A stretch of DNA of 64,000 nucleotides from positions 62,001 to 126,000 of the forward strand of contig JBCBTD010000001.1 of NCBI GenBank assembly GCA_039818825.1. The letters are read 5' to 3'. The notes beneath the pieces are model-generated. The model was given only the letters and a program-made list of their open reading frames with translations, did not search any database and had not been told where the DNA came from. Below, in pieces: positions 28,501 through 35,414 of the stretch. Source of the DNA: JBCBTD01 sp039818825. GTDB taxonomy: Bacteria > Pseudomonadota > Alphaproteobacteria > Geminicoccales > Geminicoccaceae. The position numbers and the translations under genes are program-made. Position 1 is the first letter of the stretch. Each line of letters opens with the position of its first letter.

Positions 28501-28940
28501 ACGTCGACAGCTCTCTGGAGCGCCTGCAGGCCAAGGTCACCGGCGCGTGGCACGACCGGCACGTGGTGACGTGCAACGGCTACGCCTTGCCGCTCCGAGC
28601 GACCGCGACCGGCGACGGCGTGTGCGGCGTCCGGTTCCGGGCGTGGCAACCGCCGTCTTGCCTGCATCCGACGATCGGCGTCCACGCCCCTTTGGTGTTC
28701 GATGTCGTCGACACCACCGCTGGGCGCTCGGTCGGCGGCTGCACCTATCATGTGACGCACCCCGCCGGGCGCAATTACGAGACGGCACCGGTCAACGACT
28801 TCGAGGCACAGGGCCGCCGGATGGCGCGGTTTCAGGTGATGGGCCATACGCCCGGCGCGACGGCGCCCAAACGGCTCGAGCCGCACCCGGGCGCGCCTTG
28901 CACCTTGGACCTCAGGCGTGCGGTGCTGTCCGCACGTTGA
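25596..28940 (+). CDS. Transglutaminase-like / DUF2126 putative amidoligase fusion protein
   Basis: An 1114-residue cytoplasmic two-part protein. Residues 5-85 match the bacterial transglutaminase-like N-terminal domain (VALTHRTTYRYDRRVHLGPQ); residues about 170-250 are a transglutaminase-like core with Cys180 (GAGSCRDSSW), His229 (LHAWCEVYLPG) and Asp245 (GFDPTSG), a complete catalytic triad. Residues about 300-1110 are DUF2126, annotated in the literature on amidoligases as a putative amide-bond ligase (DVRLTVGGEPTFVGIDDRD, then GKWYPGEPLPRWSFALYWR, later GGNHVVVGGPTPADSPFLRR). The two activities suggest linked making and cutting or transfer of amide bonds. It is first of three genes with an ATP-grasp/alpha-E fusion and a second transglutaminase. 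Confidence 0.88.
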   Translation: MTIQVALTHRTTYRYDRRVHLGPQIVRLRPAPHCRTRVLTYSLKVEPENHFINWQQDPYANWQARFVFQEPAEVLAVGVDLVAEMAVLNPFDFFVESAAEMFPFAYEPELRHDLVPFLKIQPQGPEFERFMAGVPRHQRNTVDFLVDLNQSLRHRVEYLIRMEPGVQTPENTLARGAGSCRDSSWLLVQVLRHLGLAARFVSGYLIQLKADQPALDGPSGTEADFTDLHAWCEVYLPGAGWIGFDPTSGLLAGEGHLPLAATPDPGSAAPIFGTVDNSEVQFAFDMKIERIREDPRVTLPYSSAQWAAIDGLGRAIDDRLRADDVRLTVGGEPTFVGIDDRDEDEWNTAAVGPTKRGFADDLIRRLRRRFAPDGLLTHGQGKWYPGEPLPRWSFALYWRTDGVPLWEDVNLLAEEAATETASATADIDDATAFAHALCSTLDVDPSCAQPVYEDPGHFLLQEHQLPPGVSPGDAELDEPEARRRLAAVLDRGLGRPTGLVLPLQAWQAKAGDGGQRRTRWRSDRWQTRRGHIFLIPGDSPVGFRLPLGSLAGVAGDEQRVIPMDPFAARGALPARDPSFQPRSPAGEGSAPVGGPPPEDAADLDAVVRTALTIEPRDGVLRVFLPPTESADAFVELVRAIERSATGCGLPVRIEGYPPPTDPRLNVIKVTPDPGVVEVNVQPSHSWDEQVEITGAVYEEARLARLDTAKFMLDGRPAGTGGGNHVVVGGPTPADSPFLRRPDLLASLIRYWQNHPSLSFLFSGLFIGPTSQAPRIDEARDDQLVELEIALAQVPNPTLAGPEDCPPWLVDRLFRNLLVDVTGNTHRAEICIDKLYNPEGPAGRLGLIEFRAFEMPPHPWMSLAQQLVLRGLVAWFWRQPYTRPLTPFGLGLHDRFMLPHYVWEDFTQVLGDLALAGMAMDPAWFAPHFEFRFPLYGHVDAGGLSLELRAALEPWHVLGEQGAAGGTARYVDSSLERLQAKVTGAWHDRHVVTCNGYALPLRATATGDGVCGVRFRAWQPPSCLHPTIGVHAPLVFDVVDTTAGRSVGGCTYHVTHPAGRNYETAPVNDFEAQGRRMARFQVMGHTPGATAPKRLEPHPGAPCTLDLRRAVLSAR

Positions 28941-29020
28941 GCCAAGCAACGCTTGGCGCAGACCGCCGGCACCGCTAACGATCGAGCGCCGCTTCGGGCC
29001 GGCGCCGCCCGCTCACGGAG

Positions 29021-31543
29021 ATGTCCAGGTTCATGCAACAGGACGTCCGCGTCGGACCGCCAGCGCTGCTCGACGACTATCGGCCGCACCCGGGGGTCTA
29101 CGACGAGTGTGTCGACGAGCGTGGGCAGCTTCGGCCCCACTGGCGACCGTTCGTCGAACGCTTCGCGGCCCTCGCCCCGCCGGCCCGCAACGACCTCGAA
29201 CGTCTCGTGCGCCGGCGCCTGCAGGCCGCGGGCGTCGCCTTCAACGTCTATGCCCAGCCCGACGACGAACGGGCGTCATGGGACCTCGATTTGTGGCCGA
29301 CGATCCTGAGTGTCGACGATTGGGCGGCGCTGGAACGGGCCGTCGTCCAGCGGGTTCGCCTGCTCGAAGCGACACTCACGGACCTCTACGGACGCCAAGG
29401 ACTGTTGCGGCAGAAAGTGCTGCCGCCGGCGTTGGTCTTCGGCAACCGCGACTTCCTCTATCCGTGCAGCCAATGGCAGGACTTGCCGGTGCCGTTCCTC
29501 GTCAACTACGCGTGCGACGTTGCCCGCGATGCCGACGGTCGCTGGGTGGTTCTCGCCGATCAGGTCGACGCGCCCACCGGCCAGGGCTGGGTCCTGGCCA
29601 GTCGGCTGGCGTTGGGTCAGGCCATGGGACCACTGTTCCTCGAAGCTGGCGTCCGCAGGCTGACGGCGCATTTGAACCGGCTCGGCGAGGCGTTGCGTGC
29701 CGGCGGCGAGGAAGCCGGCCAGACCGTGTTGCTCTCGCGCGGGCCCGAGGATCCGAGCTACTTCAGCCATGCGTTCCTGGCTCGATCGCTAGGCTTGCCA
29801 GTGGTCGAAGCGGCCGACCTGACGCAGCGCGGTGGCCGGATCTTCCTCAAGACGCTGGAAGGGTTGCAGCCCGTAGGCGTGGTCTTCCGCAAGCGTGCTG
29901 CGCGCGAACTCGACCCGCTGCACCTTCCGGGTTTCGGCGGTCGCGGCACGGCTGGCTTGGTCGATGCGGCAAGGCTCGGCAACGTCCGCGTCATCAACGC
30001 GCTTGGCACCGGCGTTCTGCAGAGCCGGACGATCGGGCCGTTCGCCGAGCGCCTTTGCCGCCACCTGCTCGACGCGGACCCGCTGATCGCCGACGCTCCG
30101 GTCCGCTGGCTCGGCGATCCGGACCAGCGCACGGCCACCCTGCAAGACCCGTCGTGGTCGCTCAGTCCGATGACCGCGCGCCATGACCCCGGTGCTCGCG
30201 GCGCGGCCGAACTCGACAACGACGGCTCGCCGGCCGTCACGCAGCTCCTCGCTCGCGAGGGGCATGGCTGGGTCGCCGAACAGCCGGTCACGCTCGGCAC
30301 GGTGCCCTGCTGGCGCGGCGGCCGGCTGGAGCCGGTGCCCTGGGCGATGCGTCTGTTCGCCTGCGTCTCCGCCGACGGCGTGCATCTACTGCCGGCGGCC
30401 CTCGGTCGCCTGTCTTCGACCGCGGCCTCCGCCGGCCTGCCCTCCGGTGCCGGAAGCAAAGACGTTTGGATCGCCGCACCGCCGGACCAGCCGCCGCTAG
30501 CGGCGCTTCTCAGCCAGCGCATGGCCAGCACCACGCTGCAGCGCGGTGAGCGCGACCTCCTGAGCGGGACCGCCGAAGCGCTCTTCTGGCTGGGCCGTTA
30601 CACCGAGCGAATGGATAGTACGCTCAGGATGTTACGCGCAGTTCTTGCACGACTGCTCGAAGCAGGGACCGCAGCCGAAACCGCCCAGTTGCTGTTGCAC
30701 TTGGTGCGCTTGCATCTCGACGAGGAGCCTGAAGGCGACACGACCCTGGCGCGCTTGGGACATGCGGTCGCGACGCTGCTTCATGCCGAGGATTGCGTCG
30801 ATGGGCTGGCGGGTTGTCTCCAAGGCATCCAGCGCAACGCTATCCTGGCTCGGGGCGTGCTGAGCCTGGACAGCTGGAACGCGCTCAACGCGCTGCGGAC
30901 CGACGGCCGTTGGCGCCAGTCCTGGCGGTCTGCCCTGTCGCAGCCACCGGTGGAGTTGGTCGACGACGCGCTCCGGATGCTGGTCGCATTCAGCGGCACT
31001 GCCGCCGAACACATGACCCGCAACGACGCCTGGCGGTTCCTCGACCTCGGCAAGCGGCTGGAGCGGGCGCTGCAGGTCGCCGAGCTGGTGTCCCGCGGTC
31101 TGCGCACACCGCCGGGCGTCGACCGCGACGGCGCCTTGTCGGCACTCCTGGAGATCGGCGACAGCTACATGACCTACCGGGCGCGCTACGCCAGTCTGCC
31201 GATGGCGGTGCCGGTGGTCGATCTGTTGCTTTTGGACGAGACCAATCCGCGCGGCCTGGTCTTCCAAGTCGAGCGGCTGGAGGCCACCTTGGCGGAGTTG
31301 CCCCACGAAGGCCCCTACCGCTCGCCGGCACAGCGTTCGGTGCTGGGACTGCTCACCCGGTTGCGCAAACTCGATGCGCGCGACCTCGTCAACGACGAAG
31401 GCAAGGCGGAACCGCTCGCAACCGAAGCTCAGGCCGTGCGCACGGCGCTGGAGGCTGCATCCGACCAGCTCGGGCGCGCCTACTTCCTGTTGGCGGAAAC
31501 CCCGACGACGACACTCAGCGCACGCCGAGCCTCGGCGCCATGA
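29021..31543 (+). CDS. Circularly permuted ATP-grasp / alpha-E domain fusion protein
   Basis: An 840-residue cytoplasmic protein. Residues about 70-470 match the circularly permuted ATP-grasp family (FNVYAQPDDERASWDLDLWP; FLVNYACDVARDADGRWVVL; GGRIFLKTLEGLQPVGVVFRK; GVLQSRTIGPFAERLCRHLL). These are predicted ATP-dependent carboxylate-amine ligases. From about residue 507 the alpha-helical alpha-E domain begins (LLSGTAEALFWLGRYTERMD) and runs to about 820. The two domains are separate genes in many genomes, but fused versions are known. The ATG at 29021 abuts a GGAG, so ATG 29033 is a plausible alternative. Its stop overlaps the next ATG (ATGA). The substrate is unknown. Confidence 0.88.
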   Translation: MSRFMQQDVRVGPPALLDDYRPHPGVYDECVDERGQLRPHWRPFVERFAALAPPARNDLERLVRRRLQAAGVAFNVYAQPDDERASWDLDLWPTILSVDDWAALERAVVQRVRLLEATLTDLYGRQGLLRQKVLPPALVFGNRDFLYPCSQWQDLPVPFLVNYACDVARDADGRWVVLADQVDAPTGQGWVLASRLALGQAMGPLFLEAGVRRLTAHLNRLGEALRAGGEEAGQTVLLSRGPEDPSYFSHAFLARSLGLPVVEAADLTQRGGRIFLKTLEGLQPVGVVFRKRAARELDPLHLPGFGGRGTAGLVDAARLGNVRVINALGTGVLQSRTIGPFAERLCRHLLDADPLIADAPVRWLGDPDQRTATLQDPSWSLSPMTARHDPGARGAAELDNDGSPAVTQLLAREGHGWVAEQPVTLGTVPCWRGGRLEPVPWAMRLFACVSADGVHLLPAALGRLSSTAASAGLPSGAGSKDVWIAAPPDQPPLAALLSQRMASTTLQRGERDLLSGTAEALFWLGRYTERMDSTLRMLRAVLARLLEAGTAAETAQLLLHLVRLHLDEEPEGDTTLARLGHAVATLLHAEDCVDGLAGCLQGIQRNAILARGVLSLDSWNALNALRTDGRWRQSWRSALSQPPVELVDDALRMLVAFSGTAAEHMTRNDAWRFLDLGKRLERALQVAELVSRGLRTPPGVDRDGALSALLEIGDSYMTYRARYASLPMAVPVVDLLLLDETNPRGLVFQVERLEATLAELPHEGPYRSPAQRSVLGLLTRLRKLDARDLVNDEGKAEPLATEAQAVRTALEAASDQLGRAYFLLAETPTTTLSARRASAP

Positions 31544-32436
31544 TCTACACCATCCGCCATTTCACCAAGTACAGCTACGCTGCGCCGGTAGCGCTCTCGC
31601 AGCATCTTCTGCATCTGGAACCCCGGACCAGCTTCCGCCAGCGTGTCCATGCCCAAGCGCTGGTGATCGACCCGCCGCCAGCTTGGTCGGACCGGCGCCA
31701 GGACCCGTTCGGCAATCCGGCACGGGCGATCACCATCGACCGCGAGCACCGCCGCCTGACGATCGACAGCCGTGCCACGGTCGAGGTCGCCACAGAAGCC
31801 GCACCTGACCCGGTCGCTACCGCTCCTTGGGAAACGGTGGTCGATGCCTGCGTCCGCGGCTCTGCCGCAGGCTCCCTCGGCGCGGCGCGGTTCGCTTTCC
31901 CCTCTCCGTTCACTCGAGCCGATGACGCCGTCGAGCGCTTCGCCCGCGAGAGCTTCGTTCCCGGAAGACCGGCGCTCGCCGCGGCATTGGACCTCAACCA
32001 TCGGATCTTCACGGAGTTCGCCTTCGACCCAGCGGCGACCACGGTCGCGACACCGGTGGCGGACGTGCTCGTGCAGCGACGCGGAGTCTGCCAGGACTTC
32101 GCCCACCTGATGATCGCGGCGCTACGCGCGCTCGGGCTGCCGGCCCGCTACGTCAGCGGCTATCTCTTGACTCACCCGCCAGCCGGCCAGGAGCGGCTGG
32201 TCGGCGCCGACGTCAGCCACGCCTGGGTCAGCTTGTGGCTGCCAGGCGACGGCTGGGTGGACCTTGACCCGACCAACGACGTGATCCCCGGCGACGGCCA
32301 CGTCACACTGGCGTGGGGCCGCGACTACGGCGACGTCAGCCCGATCGTCGGCGTCGTGTTCGGCGGCGGTGATCAGGAGCTCGATGTCGCTGTCGACGTC
32401 GTGCCCACACCGTCTTCGGCCGAAGCGCCAACGTAG
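31540..32436 (+). CDS. Transglutaminase-like family protein
   Basis: A 298-residue cytoplasmic protein with a transglutaminase N-terminal domain (MIYTIRHFTKYSYAAPVALS) and a papain-like transglutaminase core: Cys184 (RRGVCQDFAHLM), His227 (SHAWVSLWLPG) and Asp243 (DLDPTND). The set of three residues is complete, so it is probably an active thiol hydrolase or acyl transferase. It shares the N-terminal layout with the first gene of the cluster but lacks DUF2126. Start-stop overlap with the ATP-grasp gene indicates translational coupling. It closes the three-gene operon. Confidence 0.9.
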   Translation: MIYTIRHFTKYSYAAPVALSQHLLHLEPRTSFRQRVHAQALVIDPPPAWSDRRQDPFGNPARAITIDREHRRLTIDSRATVEVATEAAPDPVATAPWETVVDACVRGSAAGSLGAARFAFPSPFTRADDAVERFARESFVPGRPALAAALDLNHRIFTEFAFDPAATTVATPVADVLVQRRGVCQDFAHLMIAALRALGLPARYVSGYLLTHPPAGQERLVGADVSHAWVSLWLPGDGWVDLDPTNDVIPGDGHVTLAWGRDYGDVSPIVGVVFGGGDQELDVAVDVVPTPSSAEAPT

Positions 32437-32540
32437 ACTGATTCACGATGCGCCCACACGCTCGAAGCGACATGATCGTCGTTGATTTGCCGCGCACGGA
32501 TTGCCAGATATGCGATATGGGTGGCTAAAAAAGGGAAAAG

Positions 32541-32768
32541 ATGATGTCGAGCACCGGCCGAGGCCTTCAGTACAAAGGCTTCACCGCTCACGTCTACTAT
32601 GACGAAGAAGAAGGCGAGATGATCGGTATGGTCCCGACGTCGAATGGCGGCGTCGAGTTTCGTTGCCCGTCGATCGGCTCGGTCGAGCGCGACTTCCACG
32701 CCTTGATCGACAGTTACTTGCGAGCGCACCCAGAGGTGAAGCCCGTGGACGAGAGCGCCAGTAGCTGA
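32541..32768 (+). CDS. Orphan HicB-like protein
   Basis: A 75-residue protein with the HicB-type RNase H-like fold pattern: YKGFTAHVYYDEEEGEMIGMVP followed by a strand VEFRCPSIGSVERDFHALIDSYL and a helix ending AHPEVKP. HicB proteins usually neutralise the HicA mRNA interferase, but no hicA gene lies on either side, and there is no C-terminal DNA-binding helix. It may be a solitary HicB-like protein with another role. ATG 32541 is preceded by an AG-rich stretch (aaaagggaaaag). The upstream 100 bases are AT-rich for this genome. Confidence 0.75.
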   Translation: MMSSTGRGLQYKGFTAHVYYDEEEGEMIGMVPTSNGGVEFRCPSIGSVERDFHALIDSYLRAHPEVKPVDESASS

Positions 32769-32780
32769 ACCCGGTGGGTC

Positions 32781-32810
32781 GGAGGCGCGGCTCGCGCTCC
32801 GGAGCTTTTT
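32781..32810. terminator. Probable bidirectional terminator between hicB-like gene and eda
   Basis: GGAGGCGCG-GCT-CGCGCTCC can pair as an 8-bp stem with one bulge, followed by GGAGCTTTTT. It lies 13 bases past the HicB-like stop and just before the convergent eda stop, a fitting place for a plus-strand intrinsic terminator. Pairing was done by eye. Confidence 0.45.
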
Positions 32811-32815
32811 GGCGC

Positions 32816-33463
32816 TCAGCGTTTGCGGAGTTGGGTGGCGGCTTCGGCCAGCTTGCTGATCCGCGCCCAGTCGCGCGTGGCGACGGCATCGGCAGGCGCC
32901 ACCCACGACCCACCGACACAGAGCACGTTGTCGAGAGCTAGGTAGCTCGCCGCCGTCACCGCGTTGATCCCGCCCGTCGGGCAGAACGAGACCTGCGGCA
33001 GCGGGCCGCTCAGCGCCTCGAGATAGCGCGCGCCACCGGCCAACTCGGCCGGAAAAAACTTGAGCTCCAGCGTACCGCGCTCGATGAACGCCATAATCTC
33101 GGTCGGCGTCGTCGCTCCGGGCAGGAGCGGCATCGGGTTGTAGTCGGCGGCCTCCAACAGCTCGGGCGTGGAGCCGGGGCTCACGGCAAAGGCAGCATCC
33201 GCCCGCAACGCATCGGCGAACTGGTCGAGAGTCGAAACCGACCCGACGCCCACCATGACCTCGGGCACGGCGTCCCGGATCGCTCGCACGGCGTCCAGCG
33301 CCACGGTCGTCCGGAGCGTGACCTCCAACGTGTCGATGCCGCCGGCGTAGAGCGCCCGCGCCAGTGGTACGGCGGCAGCCAGGTCGTCGATGACCAGCAC
33401 CGGCAGCACCGGACCACGCGCGAGAATGGCCGCCATCGGACCGGGTCGATGGGTCTTGCTCAT
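32816..33463 (-). CDS. eda: 2-dehydro-3-deoxyphosphogluconate (KDPG) aldolase
   Basis: KDPG aldolase splits KDPG into pyruvate and glyceraldehyde-3-phosphate in the Entner-Doudoroff pathway. The 215-residue TIM-barrel protein has Glu47 and Arg51 in LEVTLRT, the Schiff-base Lys135 in ELKFFPAE, and the phosphate-binding CPTGGI. ATG 33463 is chosen because it gives the standard length; a frame extending 33 bases further into the phosphogluconolactonase end is less likely. It is paired with a 6-phosphogluconolactonase homologue (pgl stop at 33487), but zwf and edd are not in the window. Confidence 0.95.
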   Translation of the reverse strand: MSKTHRPGPMAAILARGPVLPVLVIDDLAAAVPLARALYAGGIDTLEVTLRTTVALDAVRAIRDAVPEVMVGVGSVSTLDQFADALRADAAFAVSPGSTPELLEAADYNPMPLLPGATTPTEIMAFIERGTLELKFFPAELAGGARYLEALSGPLPQVSFCPTGGINAVTAASYLALDNVLCVGGSWVAPADAVATRDWARISKLAEAATQLRKR

Positions 33464-33486
33464 GCGCGCATCTCCGCGATCCTCGA

Positions 33487-34242
33487 CTATGGGCACCAGT
33501 GGACTTCGACCGGCTCCGGGGCGTTGTCGAAAACCGCCCGCAGCGGGAGTTCCTCCGGCGGGCCGGCTTCGTAGGCGCGGCCGAGGACGGTCGCTTCAGC
33601 CGCACCCCGACCTACCACCAACACCACGCCGGTGGCGATAAGCGCCGCCACGGTCAGGGTCAACATTTGACCGCCCGGATCGGCACGATCGACCGCCGCC
33701 AAGGTCGCAGGCGTCGTCGGGTCCAGCAGTAGGCCGAGCCCATCGACGTCGGGCGCCATCCCGGCGATCCGGCCGTCCTCGCCGACGTCCAGGACCACCG
33801 CATCGTAGGGCCGCGGGAGCCTGGCAACGTCCAGTGCGGCTGCCTGAAGGTCGCCGCCGACGCTGTCGCTACCGCGAAGATACGGCAGCAACGACGCGGC
33901 ACCCGCGGCTCCGCCGAGAAACACGTCCGCAACCCGGCGCTCGTGGCTTCGAGGATCCGTCGGCGGCAGCCACGGCTCGTCGGTGAGCAGCAGCGTGACG
34001 CGCCGCCAGTCAAGCTCCTGCGCCGCCAGGAACGCGTAGGTGTCGAGCGCGGCGTCGCCGCCGGTCAACGCCAGTGTGGCGCGGCCGCGTTCGACGATCG
34101 CTCGGCGGAGTGTGGCCGCCAACCGCCAAGCGACCGCTCGGGCCAGAGCAGCGCCGTCCGCGTGCTCGATCAGCCAGGGCAGATGGCCCGACGGCCGTGC
34201 CCAGTGCGTCGCAGGATCGTCGTCGAACAGGAACACGCGCAT
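33487..34242 (-). CDS. pgl: 6-Phosphogluconolactonase-like protein lacking two active-site residues
   Basis: The 251-residue protein aligns along its length with 6-phosphogluconolactonases: RATLALTGGDAALDTYAFL (for LSGGxTP), LLLTDEPWLPPTDPRSHERRV (for DERxVPxxxxxSNxxxV), AVVLDVGEDGRIAGMAP (for LGxGxDGHTASLFP). Two residues regarded as catalytic in characterised enzymes are replaced: the Arg of DER is Pro90 and the His of DGH is Arg158. The hydrolysis role is therefore doubtful, although the context with eda fits the Entner-Doudoroff route. ATG 34242 is the first start; the first 20 residues are unusual for the family and a later start is possible. Confidence 0.8.
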   Translation of the reverse strand: MRVFLFDDDPATHWARPSGHLPWLIEHADGAALARAVAWRLAATLRRAIVERGRATLALTGGDAALDTYAFLAAQELDWRRVTLLLTDEPWLPPTDPRSHERRVADVFLGGAAGAASLLPYLRGSDSVGGDLQAAALDVARLPRPYDAVVLDVGEDGRIAGMAPDVDGLGLLLDPTTPATLAAVDRADPGGQMLTLTVAALIATGVVLVVGRGAAEATVLGRAYEAGPPEELPLRAVFDNAPEPVEVHWCP

Positions 34243-34362
34243 CGCCCGAGGTGCCGCCGTAGGCAGGCGACACCGCGCTGCCGATCAGCGCAAGGGGCGC
34301 CTCGGTCGCGCTTCCGTGCCGTACCGCCGAGGGTGACGGCGCGTCACGCCATGGAGGGGGCC

Positions 34363-34392
34363 TTGACAAGGCTCGCACCATCTACCTTTAGA
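34363..34392 (+). promoter_or_regulatory. Candidate sigma-70-type promoter of acoABC
   Basis: A perfect TTGACA (34363-34368) is followed after 18 bases by TTTAGA (34387-34392), 45 bases upstream of acoA. The -35 sits in a short palindrome CCTTGACAAGG (34361-34371), a possible operator. A strong ribosome site AGGGAGGTGA at 34421-34430 serves the acoA ATG at 34437. The -10 match is only partial. Confidence 0.4.
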
Positions 34393-34436
34393 CGAAGGCG
34401 AACGGTCCGTTAGCGACCGCAGGGAGGTGAAACGCG

Positions 34437-35402
34437 ATGCAACTCAGTCGCGAAGATCTGTTGGACGCCTATGCGCGCATGTGCACGATTCGGGCGTTCG
34501 AGGAAGCGGTGCGCGAAGAGTTCGCCCAAGGCAACATCCCGGGCTTCGTCCACCTCTACGCCGGCGAGGAAGCTTCGGCCGTCGGTGTCTGCCAGCATCT
34601 CGGCGACAAGGACGCGATCGCGTCCACGCATCGCGGCCACGGCCACTGCATCGCCAAGGGGTGCGATGCCGAAGGGATGATGAAGGAGATCTTCGGCCGC
34701 GCCGACGGCCTTTGCGGCGGCAAGGGCGGCTCGATGCACATCGCCGACCTTTCCAAAGGCATGCTTGGTGCGAACGGGATCGTCGGCGGCGGCCCACCTT
34801 TGATCTGCGGTGCCGCATTGACCGCCAAGACCTTGAAGACCGGCGGTGTCGCCATCGCTTTCGTCGGTGACGGCGGGTCCAATCAGGGAACGACCCTCGA
34901 GAGCTACAACCTCGCCAAGGTTTGGAACCTGCCCGCCGTGTTCGTCGTCGAGGACAACGGCTACGCGGAGAGCACCGCCAGCGGGTGGTCGGTCGGCGGC
35001 AGCCAGGTCGGCCGCGGCCAGGGCTTCGGCATGCCGTCGATCGAGGTCGACGGGCACGACTTCTTCGCCGTTTGGGAAGCCGCGCGCGAAGCGATCGAAC
35101 GGGCCCGGAATGGCGGCGGCCCGTCGCTGCTGCACGTCAAGCTCTACCGCTATTTCGGCCACTTCGAGGGCGACGCCATGACCTACAAGGGGCCGGGCGA
35201 AAGCGACCGGGTGAAAGCCGAGCAGGACTGTCTGCAGACCTTCCGTCAACGGGTGATCGAGGCGTCGCTACTCGATGCCGACACGCTCGATCGACTCGAA
35301 GAGGAAGCGCATGAGGAAATCGGCCGCTGCGTCGCAGCGGCCAAGGGTGCGCCGGCGCCGACCGAGCGTGATCTTCTGACCGACGTTTACCTCGCGTACT
35401 GA
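34437..35402 (+). CDS. acoA: Acetoin dehydrogenase E1 component, alpha subunit
   Basis: Thiamine-diphosphate-dependent E1 alpha of a 2-oxo-acid/acetoin dehydrogenase complex that cleaves acetoin to acetaldehyde and acetyl-CoA. The 321 residues include the family core THRGHGHCIAKG, GGKGGSMHIADLSKGMLGAN, and the ThDP/Mg motif GDGGSNQGTTLESYNLAK ending in EDNGYAES. The short N-terminus, without the extra leader of pyruvate dehydrogenase E1 alpha, and the downstream acoC-type E2 favour acetoin over pyruvate. It is followed by acoB after 12 bases. No aco regulator (acoR) or E3 gene is in the window. Confidence 0.88.
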   Translation: MQLSREDLLDAYARMCTIRAFEEAVREEFAQGNIPGFVHLYAGEEASAVGVCQHLGDKDAIASTHRGHGHCIAKGCDAEGMMKEIFGRADGLCGGKGGSMHIADLSKGMLGANGIVGGGPPLICGAALTAKTLKTGGVAIAFVGDGGSNQGTTLESYNLAKVWNLPAVFVVEDNGYAESTASGWSVGGSQVGRGQGFGMPSIEVDGHDFFAVWEAAREAIERARNGGGPSLLHVKLYRYFGHFEGDAMTYKGPGESDRVKAEQDCLQTFRQRVIEASLLDADTLDRLEEEAHEEIGRCVAAAKGAPAPTERDLLTDVYLAY

Positions 35403-35414
35403 GAGGACCCGATC

